Shown here in pieces: positions 13,988 through 25,650 of a stretch of DNA of 64,000 bases. The stretch is from Homarus americanus (taxonomy: Eukaryota; Arthropoda; Malacostraca; Decapoda; Nephropidae): the NCBI RefSeq assembly GCF_018991925.1, contig NW_024729710.1, forward strand, positions 451,398 through 515,397, given 5' to 3'. Both the position numbers and the translations under genes were made by a program. The first letter of the stretch is position 1. Each line of letters opens with the position of its first letter. The notes below the pieces were generated by a model, which searched no databases, had not been told where the DNA came from, and was given only the letters and a program-made list of their open reading frames with translations.

Positions 13988-14183
13988 TAAATGAGTCCTA
14001 TAGACACCAGAACCAAAGTGACGAAGGTTCCATTTAGATAATTTAATAAAAGTAAACTATTGTGGTTATTTGAGTGTGTGCGTTTATCATATGTACATGT
14101 GTATATTTACGCTCGATGTATCTTTTGTGTGTGCTGGTTGACTTACATTGTGTATGTAAATTATATATCAACCCTGTGAGCCG

Positions 14184-14540
14184 TTCATCTATCCATCCTT
14201 CATCCATCAATCCATTCATCTATCCATCTGTCTGTCCGTCAGTGAATAAGTTTGTCTCAGGAATGTGTCACTGGATTCATGTGAAACTTTCCTCCAACAC
14301 TTTACACTCTCTCCAGGACTGATGCACGTGTTTGAAATGTTGAAGAGAAGAGATACATTCCTTCCTTCTTTTCTAGCCTTCTATCTTCCTTCTATCCTTC
14401 CATCTATCCTTCTATCCATGGCTTCTTTCTTTTCTTTCTCCTCCTTCACTTCCCCCTCCGTTTGTCCTTTCCTTGATCTTCCCCCAACTCTCTCTCTCTC
14501 TCTCTCTCCTCTCTCCCTCCTTCCCTCTCCATCCCTCTTA
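14184..14540 (+). repeat. ATCC repeats and pyrimidine tract
   Basis: 14184-14240 holds CATC/ATCC tetranucleotides passing into CTGT. 14355-14540 is a CTTC/CTCC-rich tract with a short (CT)n near 14487. Confidence 0.8.
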
Positions 14541-14673
14541 TATTTAGTAATGCTTCATATCATCATAATTATAGCAGGACTTTGTGTACGCTCTGTAAAG
14601 TAAATATTTTTCTAACTCATTATAAAATCCATGACAATATATGATGGTTGATCCGGTTAAGCTTAAATAATTC

Positions 14674-14750
14674 TCTCTAAGTAACTCTCTAAATAACTCT
14701 TTAAATAACTTTCTAAATAACTCACTCTAAATAACTCACTCTCTATATAC
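14674..14750 (+). repeat. CTAAATAACT short tandem repeat
   Basis: Six imperfect copies of a 12-16 bp unit around CTCTAAATAACT. Confidence 0.85.
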
Positions 14751-15076
14751 ACAAATAGAAAGCACAAGAGAAGCTATACATACCTATAAAAATTAAGACA
14801 AATCACGTATAAATAACATTAAATGATACTAAAAATCACCTCCTGTGAGAAATTAACTCGAGGGAAAATATCACGATTCGTCTTCAGATTTTTCGTTGGT
14901 AAAATATTTCGCCTCTAAATTCTGGCTGGAGGTGTCAGGCGAAGGCGGTGCTGCGTGACAAAGTAGCCGGTTGGATTTTACAAGATGGTGAGCCTATTGT
15001 ATTGTGAACTTGCTGTATTTTACTGTATCTGGCACACGTCATGCAAGAGGCTGTCGTGGCTTCTCTTGTGTGAATG

Positions 15077-15078
<2 letters not shown>

Positions 15079-15131
<53 letters not shown>
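15079..15131 (+). repeat. (GT)n microsatellite
   Basis: 26 GT units. A 22-bp direct duplication (GTGTCAGGACC.GTA) follows at 15152-15193. Confidence 0.96.
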
Positions 15132-15134
<3 letters not shown>

Positions 15135-15435
15135 ACTTTTATTAAAATTAGTGTCAGGACCCGTACATAACAGTGTCAGGACCGGTAACATACAGGTATC
15201 TAGGTTCGATTTCCTTCACCCACTAATGACTTAAATGATACATGTCTTCGTCCTGTCACATAACAGAGATAACTACCTGGAAGCTGTAACTACCTGATGG
15301 TCAGCTTTAAGTTCGGTTTATATTTAGTCAAGGCTCACAATTCCTGCATTAGACACAACTAGATAGGTTTCAGTCTGTTTGATATTTATAATTTGTAAAC
15401 AAAAATGGTGTATCGTCCATTCCTATTTATCTACC

Positions 15436-15545
15436 AACATAACATAACATAACATATAACATATAACATATAACATAACATAACATAATCAAATTTAACC
15501 TAACCAAACCTAATGTAATCGAATCTAACCTAACCGAACCAACCT
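15436..15545 (+). repeat. (AACAT)n and degenerate CCTAA repeat
   Basis: AACAT/AACATAT units to 15488, then a decayed CCTAA stretch with AACC, AATC and CCGAA variants. The first may derive from the second by base change. Confidence 0.8.
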
Positions 15546-15654
15546 TTATCTCTGTTTTGTCGAAATGAGATCGTAAGTGTCATAGCTTTGCTCAAGATGA
15601 TAACAATAACATGAAATGATATGTAACTCAAGTATGTGTTGCCTTATATTGAGT

Positions 15655-15736
15655 GTTGTGTTGAGTGTTGTGTTGTTTTGTTTTGTTTAGTGTTGTATTG
15701 CTTAGTGCTGTGCTGTGCTGTGCTGTGCTGTGCTGT
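15655..15736 (+). repeat. GTGTTGAGT / GTGCT short repeats
   Basis: GTGTTGAGTGTTGTGTT copies followed by about six GTGCT units at 15708-15736. Confidence 0.85.
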
Positions 15737-16053
15737 ATTTTATGTGGTTATCTACAACTAATTCTCACTTAAAACTATTGGCTGGCGCAGTAATTAACGC
15801 CACATTTCACAACATTATCAGTACATGGCTCCCTGAGTGGTGGGTATCTCTTGTGCAGAATGTTTTTATAATTCCTTACACGTCTTGCACTCCAGAGACA
15901 TTGCCTGCCTCTCGTGCCACCTAAGGCTGTCTTATGAGTCGCCCAGTACACTCTTAAGCCAATCTGGTGTGCCGCCCCTGACTGTGTTTTAGACGCCTTT
16001 CATGCAGCAACGGGGATATTCTGAAACGTCCCAGTCCATTCAAGTGCTTCGTG

Positions 16054-16212
16054 GTGGTCTGGTCTGGTCTGGTGTGGTCTGGTCTGGTCTGGTCTGGTCT
16101 GGTCTGGTCTGATCTGATCTGGTCTGGTCTGATCTGGTCTGATCTGGTCTGGTCTGGTCTGATCTGGTCTGGTCTGGTCTGGTCTGGTCTGGTCTGGTCT
16201 CGTCTCGTCTCT
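16054..16212 (+). repeat. (GGTCT)n pentanucleotide array
   Basis: About 31 GGTCT units with GATCT, GTGGT and CGTCT variants. The minus-strand Asp-Gln-Thr-Arg-Pro frame is an artefact of the 5-bp unit. Confidence 0.95.
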
Positions 16213-17160
16213 GATTCTTTATGATTAACGTTAATGATTTTTTTTCTCGACCACCGATTTCTGGCTGCATTTTCCATTTCTAGCTAATGTTTATCTTTAA
16301 TTTTCAAAGCTTATATACAAAATAATGTCAGGACCGATAGACCAATGTATATACAACTCCTTTATAACCAACACCACCTCTACAACACCCACATAACACC
16401 AAGACCACACTCCTATATTCCTCCTCTTAAATCTTTACAATACCACTACATCCTAATCCCATAATACCATCACCACATCCTTCAGCCTATAATACCATGC
16501 CATATTCCATCCCTCTCCTCATACCACCCCCCTCATGATACCATTTCCACGTCCCAATCGTCTCCTCTCTCTCTACCATTACCAGAATCCCACAATCCTA
16601 TGATACCAACACCTCTTGTCTTATCCGATTTGGCTCAGAGGGAGAGGAGGAGTGGGAGAGGAGAGGAGGAGGGTGAGGGTGACAGGAGGGGAGGAGGGTA
16701 AGGGTGAAAGGAGGATGAGTGGAAGAGGAGAGGAGAGGCGGGAGAGGAGGTCCAGGTGCCTTCAATTAATTCCATATCACTTACAGCAACTGAATTCTGA
16801 AATTGTTCTCACACTCAGGAAGGTTAAGTTCTTCTACCCTTGTGATGATCTCTTAAGGGTTTCTACAAGGTTTCAGGAGGGTTTTCTACAAAGTTCTTTA
16901 TTTATGGATACACTTGTGTCATGGGCTTACACATATGTTCTCTATTGGTTTACGTGGGGTATACTTGTAAAGTTTTTGTACAAGTTCTTCTTCGAGTTTA
17001 AGTTGTTCCTCTTTTTGGTTTTCGAGGGTTTTAATCTTTGTTTCTATGTATTTTATTTTCTATATCATGACATCTTTAATACACGAGTTACATAGTTCTT
17101 TTAATGCAACTTTATGTCTTTCATCTAAAAGTTTATCCCAGAGTCTAAATTAACAGAACT
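16213..17160. other. Non-coding stretch
   Basis: 16370-16620 is CCA/CAT-rich. 16628-16750 is a GGA-rich purine tract with five runs of three or more G (16671-16710). The 159-codon frame beginning 16616 begins in that tract and ends in hydrophobic low-complexity sequence; I do not call it a gene. Confidence 0.45.
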
Positions 17161-17476
17161 CTCGCTGGCGGCTCTTCCCCTATCAGAGGAAGGTCGTCTC
17201 TTATGGGGAGGTGGGGGGGATGCGCGTCCTCTCGGCTAGTGGGTTCTTGAGATGGCTGACGCGGACGCTCCAGAATCCCACATATCCTGTCGCAGTCGGG
17301 CAGGCAAACGTTTCCCCGGTTAAGAGAGATGATCCTGGATTGTTGATTCGGGTGGCAGTTCCTTCCTTCAGTCTCCTTCCTTTACCCTCGTCACCCTGTC
17401 GATGTTGTAACTCATGTGACCAAGAATCCTGCCACGGACTCCCAATAGCTGTAGTGTAAATGTTGTGTTGCTTCAT
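17161..17476. other. GC-richer block open on both strands
   Basis: Clearly GC-richer than its surroundings, without simple repeats. Open for 91 codons on the minus strand (17476 to 17201) and 82 on the plus (17211-17459). The minus-strand product has ordinary composition, including LLTGETFACPTATGY, which I cannot assign to a family. Could be a fragment of a mobile element or a real exon. The sequence does not decide. Confidence 0.3.
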
Positions 17477-17856
17477 ATTGGCGCACCGAGGTTACACGAT
17501 TCCATTGTCAGTGTTTGGTACGCTGACCCGATTCAGATAGGTAAAATACGAATCAAAATCATGTGAATATATTGTGTAATTCTCTGATAAAAGAACATAT
17601 GTGTATTAGTTTTAGTTTAACAAATGTATTGGCAAAGCTTGTAGTACAGTTAGCCTATTCTGAGTAATTCAGTCAGGTCCTGACACTGAGGGTGGTATCA
17701 CTTCTCACTGCCACGGCGGACAGAGGTTCACACACAAAGAAATACATCATATTCATAAACAGCTATAAATGCATAGAGGTCAGATTCATGTGGGTAATGC
17801 CACTGTTCACTGCTATGCAGGACAGAGGTTCGTACACAAAGAAGGAAATAAATCAG
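17477..17856. other. Non-coding stretch with a diverged duplication
   Basis: A ~40-bp segment around CACTGCCACG..GGACAGAGGTTC (17707-17745) recurs diverged at 17810-17850. Confidence 0.5.

Positions 17857-17886
<30 letters not shown>
17857..17886. repeat. (TA)n microsatellite
   Basis: 15 TA units. Confidence 0.95.
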
Positions 17887-17889
<3 letters not shown>

Positions 17890-17987
17890 ATCAGTGGATT
17901 ATTTTTTTGTACTTGCTTATATATCAGTAAGATTAAAAGCGAGCATAAAATTGTTAAAGGTTATATGAACCCAGTCATAACAGGCCG

Positions 17988-18042
17988 CAACCTAACCTGA
18001 CTAAACCTAACCTAATCTAACCTGGCTGAACCTAACCTAACC
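17988..18042 (-). repeat. Degenerate interstitial telomeric repeat
   Basis: CCTAA units with CTGACTAAA and CTGGCTGAA variants, minus-strand TTAGG orientation. Confidence 0.85.
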
Positions 18043-18344
18043 ATTAGGATTATGATCTATGAACTGGAAATCATAACTAGACAAAAATAATACTGTGCCC
18101 ACTAGGACTGGACCCCATTTTACTAGTCTCTGAATACTAATACTCCCGTGAAGCGTTAACCCTGGCGCTATGGTGAACACAAAGGTGACTCACAAAGGAA
18201 AAGAGTGACGCTCCGTTTTTATGTACACAGATGAAGAACGAAATGAACTGGTGTACAGAGTTTTAACTGTCGAATAAAAACTTCATCATTCATTCCTTGG
18301 TAAAAGGTTTTCTGGTGAATCGGGAGGATCGATGTCGAGGTCAA

Positions 18345-18367
18345 GGGTCGGGGATCAGGGGTCGGGG
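18345..18367 (+). other. Canonical G-quadruplex motif
   Basis: Four runs of three or four G with loops of 2, 4 and 2 nt, inside a GGTCGGGGATCAG repeat (about 18330-18395) that supplies more G runs. Confidence 0.75.
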
Positions 18368-18544
18368 ATCAGGAGTCGGGAGTCGGTGTCGGGGTTATTC
18401 CAGGTTTAAAAAGAAAAAATAGTGTTACGTAACCTCGCTCTGGACGTGGTTACTGAAGTGAGAATATTAATACCTAGGACAAAAGACACTCCGCCAGGCT
18501 CACGATTCTCAAAGTTTCATACGTCATATATTCCTCTATGGCAG

Positions 18545-18546
<2 letters not shown>

Positions 18547-18626
<80 letters not shown>
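18547..18626 (+). repeat. (TG)n microsatellite
   Basis: 40 pure TG units. Confidence 0.98.
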
Positions 18627-18628
<2 letters not shown>

Positions 18629-18931
18629 TATCTCGAGTGGTTCAGTATCCTGCCTGGCGAAGAGGTCAAGTATTGCGCTCCTTGTGAATAAACATCACAA
18701 GTCTTAGGTTATACATCGTCCTGGGGGTAAACTCTCAGACGCTCAGATGACCCCCTTGATGGACAAACATTTTTTGCCTCTGTAACTTTTGTGATTTCAT
18801 AGAGAGATGGTTTGTTCGTAGTGCCAAGAGGCTTAGCAAAGGTAGGCCGAACAATGGGTCTTATATAGGAACCTTAAACAATGCCGGGACACAATACAAT
18901 GGTTATATACTGCACAGCTAGAGAGAGCAAT

Positions 18932-19113
18932 TGGTCTTTCACAGCCACACGGGACAATGGTCTTTTACAGCCAGATGGGACAATGGTCTTTCACAGCCAC
19001 ACGGGACAATGGTCTTTCACAGCCACACGGGACAATGGTCTTTTACAGTCACACGGGACGATGGTCTTTCACAGCCACACGGGACAATGGTCTTTCACAA
19101 CCACACAGAATAG
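18932..19113 (+). repeat. 26-bp minisatellite, 7 copies
   Basis: Unit GGTCTTTCACAGCCACACGG plus GACAAT. Since 26 is not a multiple of 3, the three frames cycle through the array, giving three overlapping open frames of the same peptide permuted. No evidence for coding. Confidence 0.93.
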
Positions 19114-19934
19114 TACTTTTACACAAATACACAGAATAATACAGTAGTCTTATACATTTGTCCTACGCTGTAATGCTCTCAGTTACAGCTCATAGGCGCC
19201 ACTAGAGACCCACTGTATCGTGCCGATGTGTACTTCTGAAGTGATGGAGCAGAAACTCTCAGCTCTACGGGTGACTGAATCTTTGTCTTATAGATGTTGA
19301 GTATATCGTCCGTGTGTTCATAGGTCATTAACTCTTTGTGTACGAAGGGTCGGTCTGTGTTGAATAAAATCGTCTGTTTTTAGGTTAGGTTAGGTTAAAA
19401 GTGGCGTCCCGTAGTGAAGGGGTTAATGCTCTGGTGTTTGTCATGTTATAATCGGGAAAAAAAGGATATTCATTTTTTTTTAATCTCATGAAAAATTGAA
19501 TTTAATCTTAAATAATATCAGCAGAAGTAAATTAAATTCCTATAGACATTTGTTCATGTATATTTAGCCTAGATTCTAAACACAGGTGAGTCTCATACAC
19601 CTCATCTGATAACAAAATACTGATTCTCGTAAATATTTCAATAATGATTCTCATAATATCCAGCCCAGGGAAGAGCTTTAGTATAATGTATTGAGGACTG
19701 TACTATTTCACGTACTGTCGATACAACACCGTACTTAGTCATCCAGGAACGAGGAAACAATGTACCAATGTTCTCCAGTATATGAAAACATTGGACCCAG
19801 GGTGTTAAATTTCCCCTTTAATTTGTGAGGTGAGGAGGTGTTACATCGCCTCACTGAATCTACCTACGAAAACTATCAACACAATTTATACTGAAATGAA
19901 AGTAAGAAATTTTCATACACATTGCCAAGTTCTG
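19114..19934. other. Non-coding stretch
   Basis: Holds a three-unit TTAGG patch at 19381-19397. No gene seen. Confidence 0.5.
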
Positions 19935-20162
19935 TTAGTTTTACCCTCGTTCCCTCTACCCCTCTTCCTTCCCTTCCCCTCTCTCCTTCCTTCCTTTCCC
20001 CTCCTTCCCTCCTCCCCCCTTCCATTCCCCCTATCCTCTCTCCTTCCCTTTCCCTACCTCCCTCCCTCCTTCCCATCCCCTTCTCCTCCCCACCCCTTCT
20101 CCCTCCCTCCCCTTCCCACCTCTCCTCAACCCTTCCCACCTCTCCTCCTCCCCACCCACCCC
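19935..20162 (+). repeat. Polypyrimidine tract (CCTT/CCTCC)
   Basis: Over 200 bp almost purely C/T on the plus strand, in CCTTCC and CCTCC units. Pro/Ser/Leu frames on plus and Gly/Glu/Arg frames on minus are compositional. Confidence 0.9.
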
Positions 20163-21315
20163 GTGTTAATATACGGGTTCAGTAAATCAACAACTGGTTT
20201 AATTAAATACAAGAATCAATATTAAAAGAATAATCTATACCCCAGTGTCTCAACAACAACATCTTGCCTCAAAAGGTCACACACTTAATTATCTTAGTCT
20301 TCGTAAACTACAATGATTATCTTCACCAACCAAGGTATTATCATTAGTAGTAGTAGTAGTAGTAGTATCATCATTACAAAACAGTGAGCTGTGTGAAACT
20401 TACAAAGCTCCTGGAATACACTTTATATTTTTTTTCCGAGAATCACAATAGATAATCTTCTCTCCATCAAAACAAAACAACGAACGCTTACAGTTACAAC
20501 CATTAATATCGTGACTGTCAGACTGAGAGACATAATGACTGTACTCTCCTTGTACCTGTGTCTCTTAATTTATCAATACATGAATTATTTTACCACATGT
20601 AATATAGTTCGGTTGGTAACTTATGAATGATCTGGAGAATTTATTTCCTTATGTCACTGCTTAAGATGTATGAGCAATGGTCATTATATAATATGCCACA
20701 AATCACGTAAAAATCACGTGACACCTAACCATAGTAACCACTTATGATTATAAACACACTCGTACTTACATACCACGGGTCTCCCCAGCTGTTGTACTTA
20801 GTGTAAGGAATATTTGTATCATATGGTTCTACCTCCTTACAGTTGGTAGTGGTCACCTCTCTTGATAATGGTCACGTCTTTGAGCCCCAGCAGTAATTTG
20901 AGATTTGGATTCCTCTTTGTACTCTAGCTCATGGGGTGGGTAGTGAGACGGACTCGTTTCTCAATGGTAATAATCAATAGTCCAGCCTCACCTACCTGGC
21001 CACCCACACACACACACACTTAACAGTACTAGTGACAAAGTGGAAAAACAGAAACACGGGAAATTTTTAACCACGTCTGTGAATATCAAACATCTTCAGG
21101 GAGAGTGGCTGCTGTACATGGTTCTTTTCCTGTTTCTGCTGACGAGTGTGTACCTGCACATTATATACATCACCTGTGTCCTCTGTGTGTGTATGTGTGG
21201 ACGGCAGAGCATTAAATCTTAAGTGTTGGGAGAGTAACTCAGAGTGCGGTCCATTTAATACACCTTATCCAGGCACTCTAGTGTGAGAGGGGAGCTGCTG
21301 TGGACGGTCAAACAT
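20163..21315. other. Non-coding stretch
   Basis: Contains (AGT)8 at 20343-20366. A 60-codon frame at 21040-21222 has a hydrophobic run but nothing I can name. Confidence 0.45.
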
Positions 21316-21640
21316 ACGGACGAAGTGAGGGGAAAGAGAAAGGGGGAAGGACAACAACAACACAAAAAAAAGAGAGATGGAAGAGTAAAGTAAGGAGTGT
21401 ATAAGGATGTGGAAGAGTGGAAAGGGAAGAGGAGGGGAGAGGGGAGCAATAAGATGTTTAAGGGAAGGAAAGGAAAGAGGAAAATATATATAAAAGGAAA
21501 GAAATGGCGAGGAAGAGGAAGAAGATGTAAGAAGAAGAGGAAATTGAAGAAGAAGAGGGAGAGGAACTGAGGCAAGAGTGGTAGGGAACGTGGGTGAGAG
21601 TGAGGGTATGTGAGAGGGATGAAAGTGAACATGGATGAAC
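21316..21640 (+). repeat. Polypurine tract
   Basis: GGAAGA/GGGGA-rich, over 85 per cent purine on the plus strand. The minus-strand Ser/Leu/Pro/Phe frames are compositional. Confidence 0.85.
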
Positions 21641-21723
21641 ATGTAGTGGGTGAGATGAATGAGTGACATAATCTTAAGCAAAGTTGACAGACTGTTAATG
21701 TGGTTAGGTTATGAACACTGTGT

Positions 21724-21726
<3 letters not shown>

Positions 21727-21779
<53 letters not shown>
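21727..21779 (+). repeat. (GT)n microsatellite
   Basis: 26 GT units. Confidence 0.97.
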
Positions 21780-21780
<1 letters not shown>

Positions 21781-22660
21781 CACTGTAGGTGTTTAAGTGT
21801 TCATATATAGTAGTTCTGAAATTCTATCTCTTGGTTTTATAATATTATAATACAATATCGTTTTCAATACTTATTCCTTACTGTTTATCGTTTCATTTCA
21901 CATAATTTAACGATATCACCTGAGAGCAAGATGGCGCTATAATGTATGATTTAGAATATTTTATCGTCATTTTAAAAACTATCTCAAAGTCATAATCCCT
22001 GACACACGATATAGCGACAATGTCTCTTCCTTGACAAATTATCGTAAGGTTCACAGCGCGTTATGACACACTAAACTTTTTTATGGGAAACATGAGATTA
22101 TAAGCTGAGGATAAGTCGATTTATGGTTGTGTTGTGAGGTTAAGTGTACCTCTGCGTCCTCCTGCTAGTGGTGGTGGGGGAGACATGAGGGTTGTTACAC
22201 TGGCAGGCATACACAGTGATAGATAGTTAGTGAATTAAGTTTATAGTGTAGATATAATGTGTGTTTGTGTGTGTGTTCCTTCCATCAGGAGAACAGGACA
22301 GATTGCTAACACTCAGTATCCAGTCGTTCCTAAATTTATCCATCGAGGAGTTGTTCTATTACGGACAGTCCACCCGATTTCGTATCCATTTTTTTTGCTG
22401 ACCACACAAGACCAAGCATATGAGGAGGGACGCGTATGGAAATTTTGTTATTGGTCTCTCTGAAGTTGAGTGTCTGAGCATCTAACGTGAGGTACCTGGC
22501 CTATGGTTCTGTAGACAATGTCATCTATTACACGTAAGTCACACAAGTGTCATTTTCAGAGACGACCTGATTAATCTGACATCAAAAGCAGTCACTGTCA
22601 CAACTTACTATTGTTGATTACACAGTGGGTGGTGTTAGGCCAGTCTTAGTAGGAGGGGTA
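21780..22660. other. Non-coding stretch
   Basis: No gene or array of note. Confidence 0.5.
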
Positions 22661-22692
22661 GAGTGTGTGTGTGTGTTTTGGGTGTGTGTGTG

Positions 22693-22725
<33 letters not shown>
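22661..22725 (+). repeat. Interrupted (GT)n microsatellite
   Basis: GT runs separated by TTTTGGGT and TTTTGT. Confidence 0.93.
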
Positions 22726-22726
<1 letters not shown>

Positions 22727-23903
22727 CGCCAGAGAGTGAGCGACCTCAGAACACCGTCAACACACAACATTAATCAGGCTGATAAGTTTCCATCCTCGTA
22801 TTATTACTCAGCCTTACGTCAGTTATCTCCTCCTGTTTATCATCGTATAAAAATCTTGATTACTTTCGTCATCTCTATATCGTAACGTAAGTCTACCAAT
22901 AATATACTTTGTTATATTCCCAGTTAATGGATATTTTAAAGTAGGAACTCTGAGACCTCTATTGTTATTTATTCCACACAGAAGACCTTGAGTTATTCCT
23001 AATATTACAACTCAATATCTCATTCATCGTAAAGTGTCAGGTAATTGTATCAGGAAAAAAAAAACATCGGTAATTGATATGACTCAGGGGGAAATAAATT
23101 ACCTTTGTGGTGTTATTACCTCTTTCATTGGTACACTTCCCACACTGTCGGTTTTTGGTGCAACAAAAAGAAATAACTTCTATGTCGTTATTATATATTT
23201 CTTAAAACTCTGATAGTTATTGATATATGACACAACTCTGTATCGATGTTCTAACTTGTTTTACAGAAATTCATGAAATTCATATCAAATAATAAGGATT
23301 TTATTTTATTTTTTTCGTTCTTTGTTACAGGTTATTTTTTATATTATTTTTGTCTTATTTTGTTATTAAAATAGTTGAAAATTATCCACTAATTCTACGG
23401 GATATACTTGTATGTCTGTATGTTTGTTTATCCTATAATCCTAGATGGTCTTCAGGGTCAAAACTGCAGCAATAAAGTTACACAACACAGGACAACATTC
23501 CGTCTATTGGTCGAGAACAAACTGGATTTTATAACATATAAAACCAACACATATAACATATAAACCTGCCACTAAATTTAAGAGACATCAACAACAACTT
23601 TCATTAAAAACACAGGAAAAAAATATCACCTCGATCTGAACCACCATAGAGCACCAGGTCCAGTAGTAGTGATGTAAGTAATATAAATCTGAAGGCAATG
23701 ATCAGGAAAAACACAGCAGGGAGGAGAGTTGGTGGCCAGTCGATAATGATTTCTGGTTTATTAGGTTTGTGGAGGGACGGGATAAATGTGACTAAACGAA
23801 AAAGAAAAAGTTTATAGGCGGAGGAAATAACAAGGAGGGTGTGATTCATTATGGAGGGTGTCCTTAAAGTGGGTGTTTGAATTCACTTTGAGACGCTATA
23901 AGT

Positions 23904-23905
<2 letters not shown>
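22726..23905. other. Non-coding AT-rich stretch
   Basis: An 81-codon minus-strand frame (23849 to 23604) has a ~25-residue hydrophobic run after a Trp-Pro-Pro. It might be a membrane segment but nothing supports a gene. Confidence 0.4.

Positions 23906-23939
<34 letters not shown>
23906..23939 (+). repeat. (CT)n microsatellite
   Basis: 17 CT units. Confidence 0.96.
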
Positions 23940-23942
<3 letters not shown>

Positions 23943-24846
23943 TCTTAAGCACGTCTTCCAGTTGTCATGGGTACGATTATGACTCCAGATGTTGTTTGTT
24001 TAGTGTTCACGACTGCATTCCGCCACCTGAGGGAATCATCAAACCTTATTTCGTCTATTATCCTCGAAATCAAAACATCAGCATACCTGGGCGTTCATTA
24101 TATCAAGGTTAATGGTATTCTATTGTGTCTTTTAATTGAGTTTTCTCTCGGTTTCGCCGTTAACAAGACATGGTTCAGTGCAGTGATCCGAAATACCAAC
24201 GGGAGGAGAACGTTTACCGTCACTACCCCTCGAGAGCAACACGCACAACTAAATCTTACTGATTACCAACACTGCTGGCTGAGGCACCAACTGGGAGCAA
24301 CCAGGGGCAGATATAAAGCCACCAGACCAACACAGCGTTCATGGGAGATGCTCTGGCTTAGGTCACAGAACTGGGCTTCAATGAGCTTCAAGAAATAATA
24401 AATGAAGCTTTTTTTCTATCACTGATTTAGATAGTCGCCATAATACTAAGAACTCTTGCCGCCCTTCTACACAAGTTACTCCTAAACTTCACTGAACTAA
24501 ATTTAAACAAACCAATTCGCGACCCTTACCTCTGATGATGGTAATTAACACCAAGTTTATCGACATTATTTTTCTGTTTCTCTTTTTTTTATTATGAATT
24601 TACTCCCGACAACAACATACCTTCTAGCACATCCAAGACATATATTTCCACTAAACTTTTATAACTTTCGCTCATAAATATTTGATTATTAAGGTACATT
24701 TTATGCCAGGGTTTACTCACCTCCGTTTATGCTTGTTTTTACCTGTGGATTTTTTTATGAGTGAATTTACCTGAAGACAGTGATTATTTTTTTTTTATCA
24801 ATATTGTTTTTATCTGAAATTTTCATATTTTTACGATTTTATATTT
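23940..24846. other. Stretch with one unassigned 143-codon frame
   Basis: The plus-strand frame 23967-24398 (143 codons) has ordinary composition, is free of simple repeats and ends in a basic C-terminus. I recognise no domain and there is no flanking promoter or splice pattern I trust. The rest is AT-rich. Confidence 0.35.
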
Positions 24847-24875
24847 CATTTATTTATTTATTTATTTATTTATTA
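24847..24875 (+). repeat. (TTTA)n microsatellite
   Basis: Seven TTTA units. Confidence 0.93.
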
Positions 24876-25006
24876 GTAAATTTGAATGACGTAAGTTTGG
24901 ATAACCTTATAATCTACAAAACAGTGATAGTTATTATAGATAGAATCTGGTCTGGTAATACTGATAAATAATTGTGTGATAATATTGTACTGTTCTGATA
25001 ATGATG

Positions 25007-25034
25007 TGACGTCACTGATATTGTTGTGACGTCA
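25007..25034. promoter_or_regulatory. Pair of perfect CRE-type octamers
   Basis: Two TGACGTCA palindromes at 25007-25014 and 25027-25034, two helical turns apart. TGACGTCA is the consensus for CREB/ATF bZIP factors. Function here is inferred only from the motif; no gene is identified nearby. Confidence 0.35.
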
Positions 25035-25369
25035 CCTTTACCTGAACGTAATTAACCTAACCTTGCCAAGTCTGATCTACTCTTATCAAACTCACTCATC
25101 CTAAGGCTTATATTATGAAACATTAAGCAGATGATACAGTAAACTTTGTCATGCTATCAGTATTATGCACACACTAATGCACACTAGTAATAATACTCGA
25201 GGCTCATTATACAGCATTGGTTCAGTAACTTCCATATTGTTGTTGTAATAATGTTATGACTGTGCTTCAACAACTAAGGTCTTTACGCACATAATATGGT
25301 TGATAATTACACTAATATATCAACAATTAATTCTAGAGATAAAATGCTCAAAGTAACGTTCATGAGTTT
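25035..25369. other. Non-coding AT-rich stretch
   Basis: Nothing identifiable. Confidence 0.5.
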
Positions 25370-25390
25370 AATAATAATAATAATAATAAT

Positions 25391-25435
<45 letters not shown>

Positions 25436-25436
25436 T
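25370..25436 (+). repeat. (AAT)n-(ATG)n compound microsatellite
   Basis: About seven AAT then fifteen GAT/ATG triplets. Confidence 0.96.
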
Positions 25437-25564
25437 AAAAATATATTCAAAATGCATTTTAAAATATTGTAACATAAAAATGGAAAAAAATATTAAATGT
25501 ATATATCATTTCTGAAACTATGACATTCAATACTTTATATCCTGATTAATTCCCACTCCAGCCC

Positions 25565-25650
25565 ACATACATACATACATACATACATACATACATTTAT
25601 TCATACATACATACATACATACATACATACATTTATACATACATACATAT
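25565..25650 (+). repeat. (ACAT)n microsatellite
   Basis: About 20 ACAT units with two TTTAT interruptions. Confidence 0.95.

Noticed and set aside
15130..15215. tRNA-like B box GGTTCGATTTC near 15203
   Set aside because: No matching acceptor stem, A box or anticodon arm upstream at tRNA spacing.
23604..23849. Hydrophobic minus-strand frame as a membrane protein exon
   Set aside because: Short, in AT-rich DNA where hydrophobic frames are expected, and no convincing splice sites or homology.
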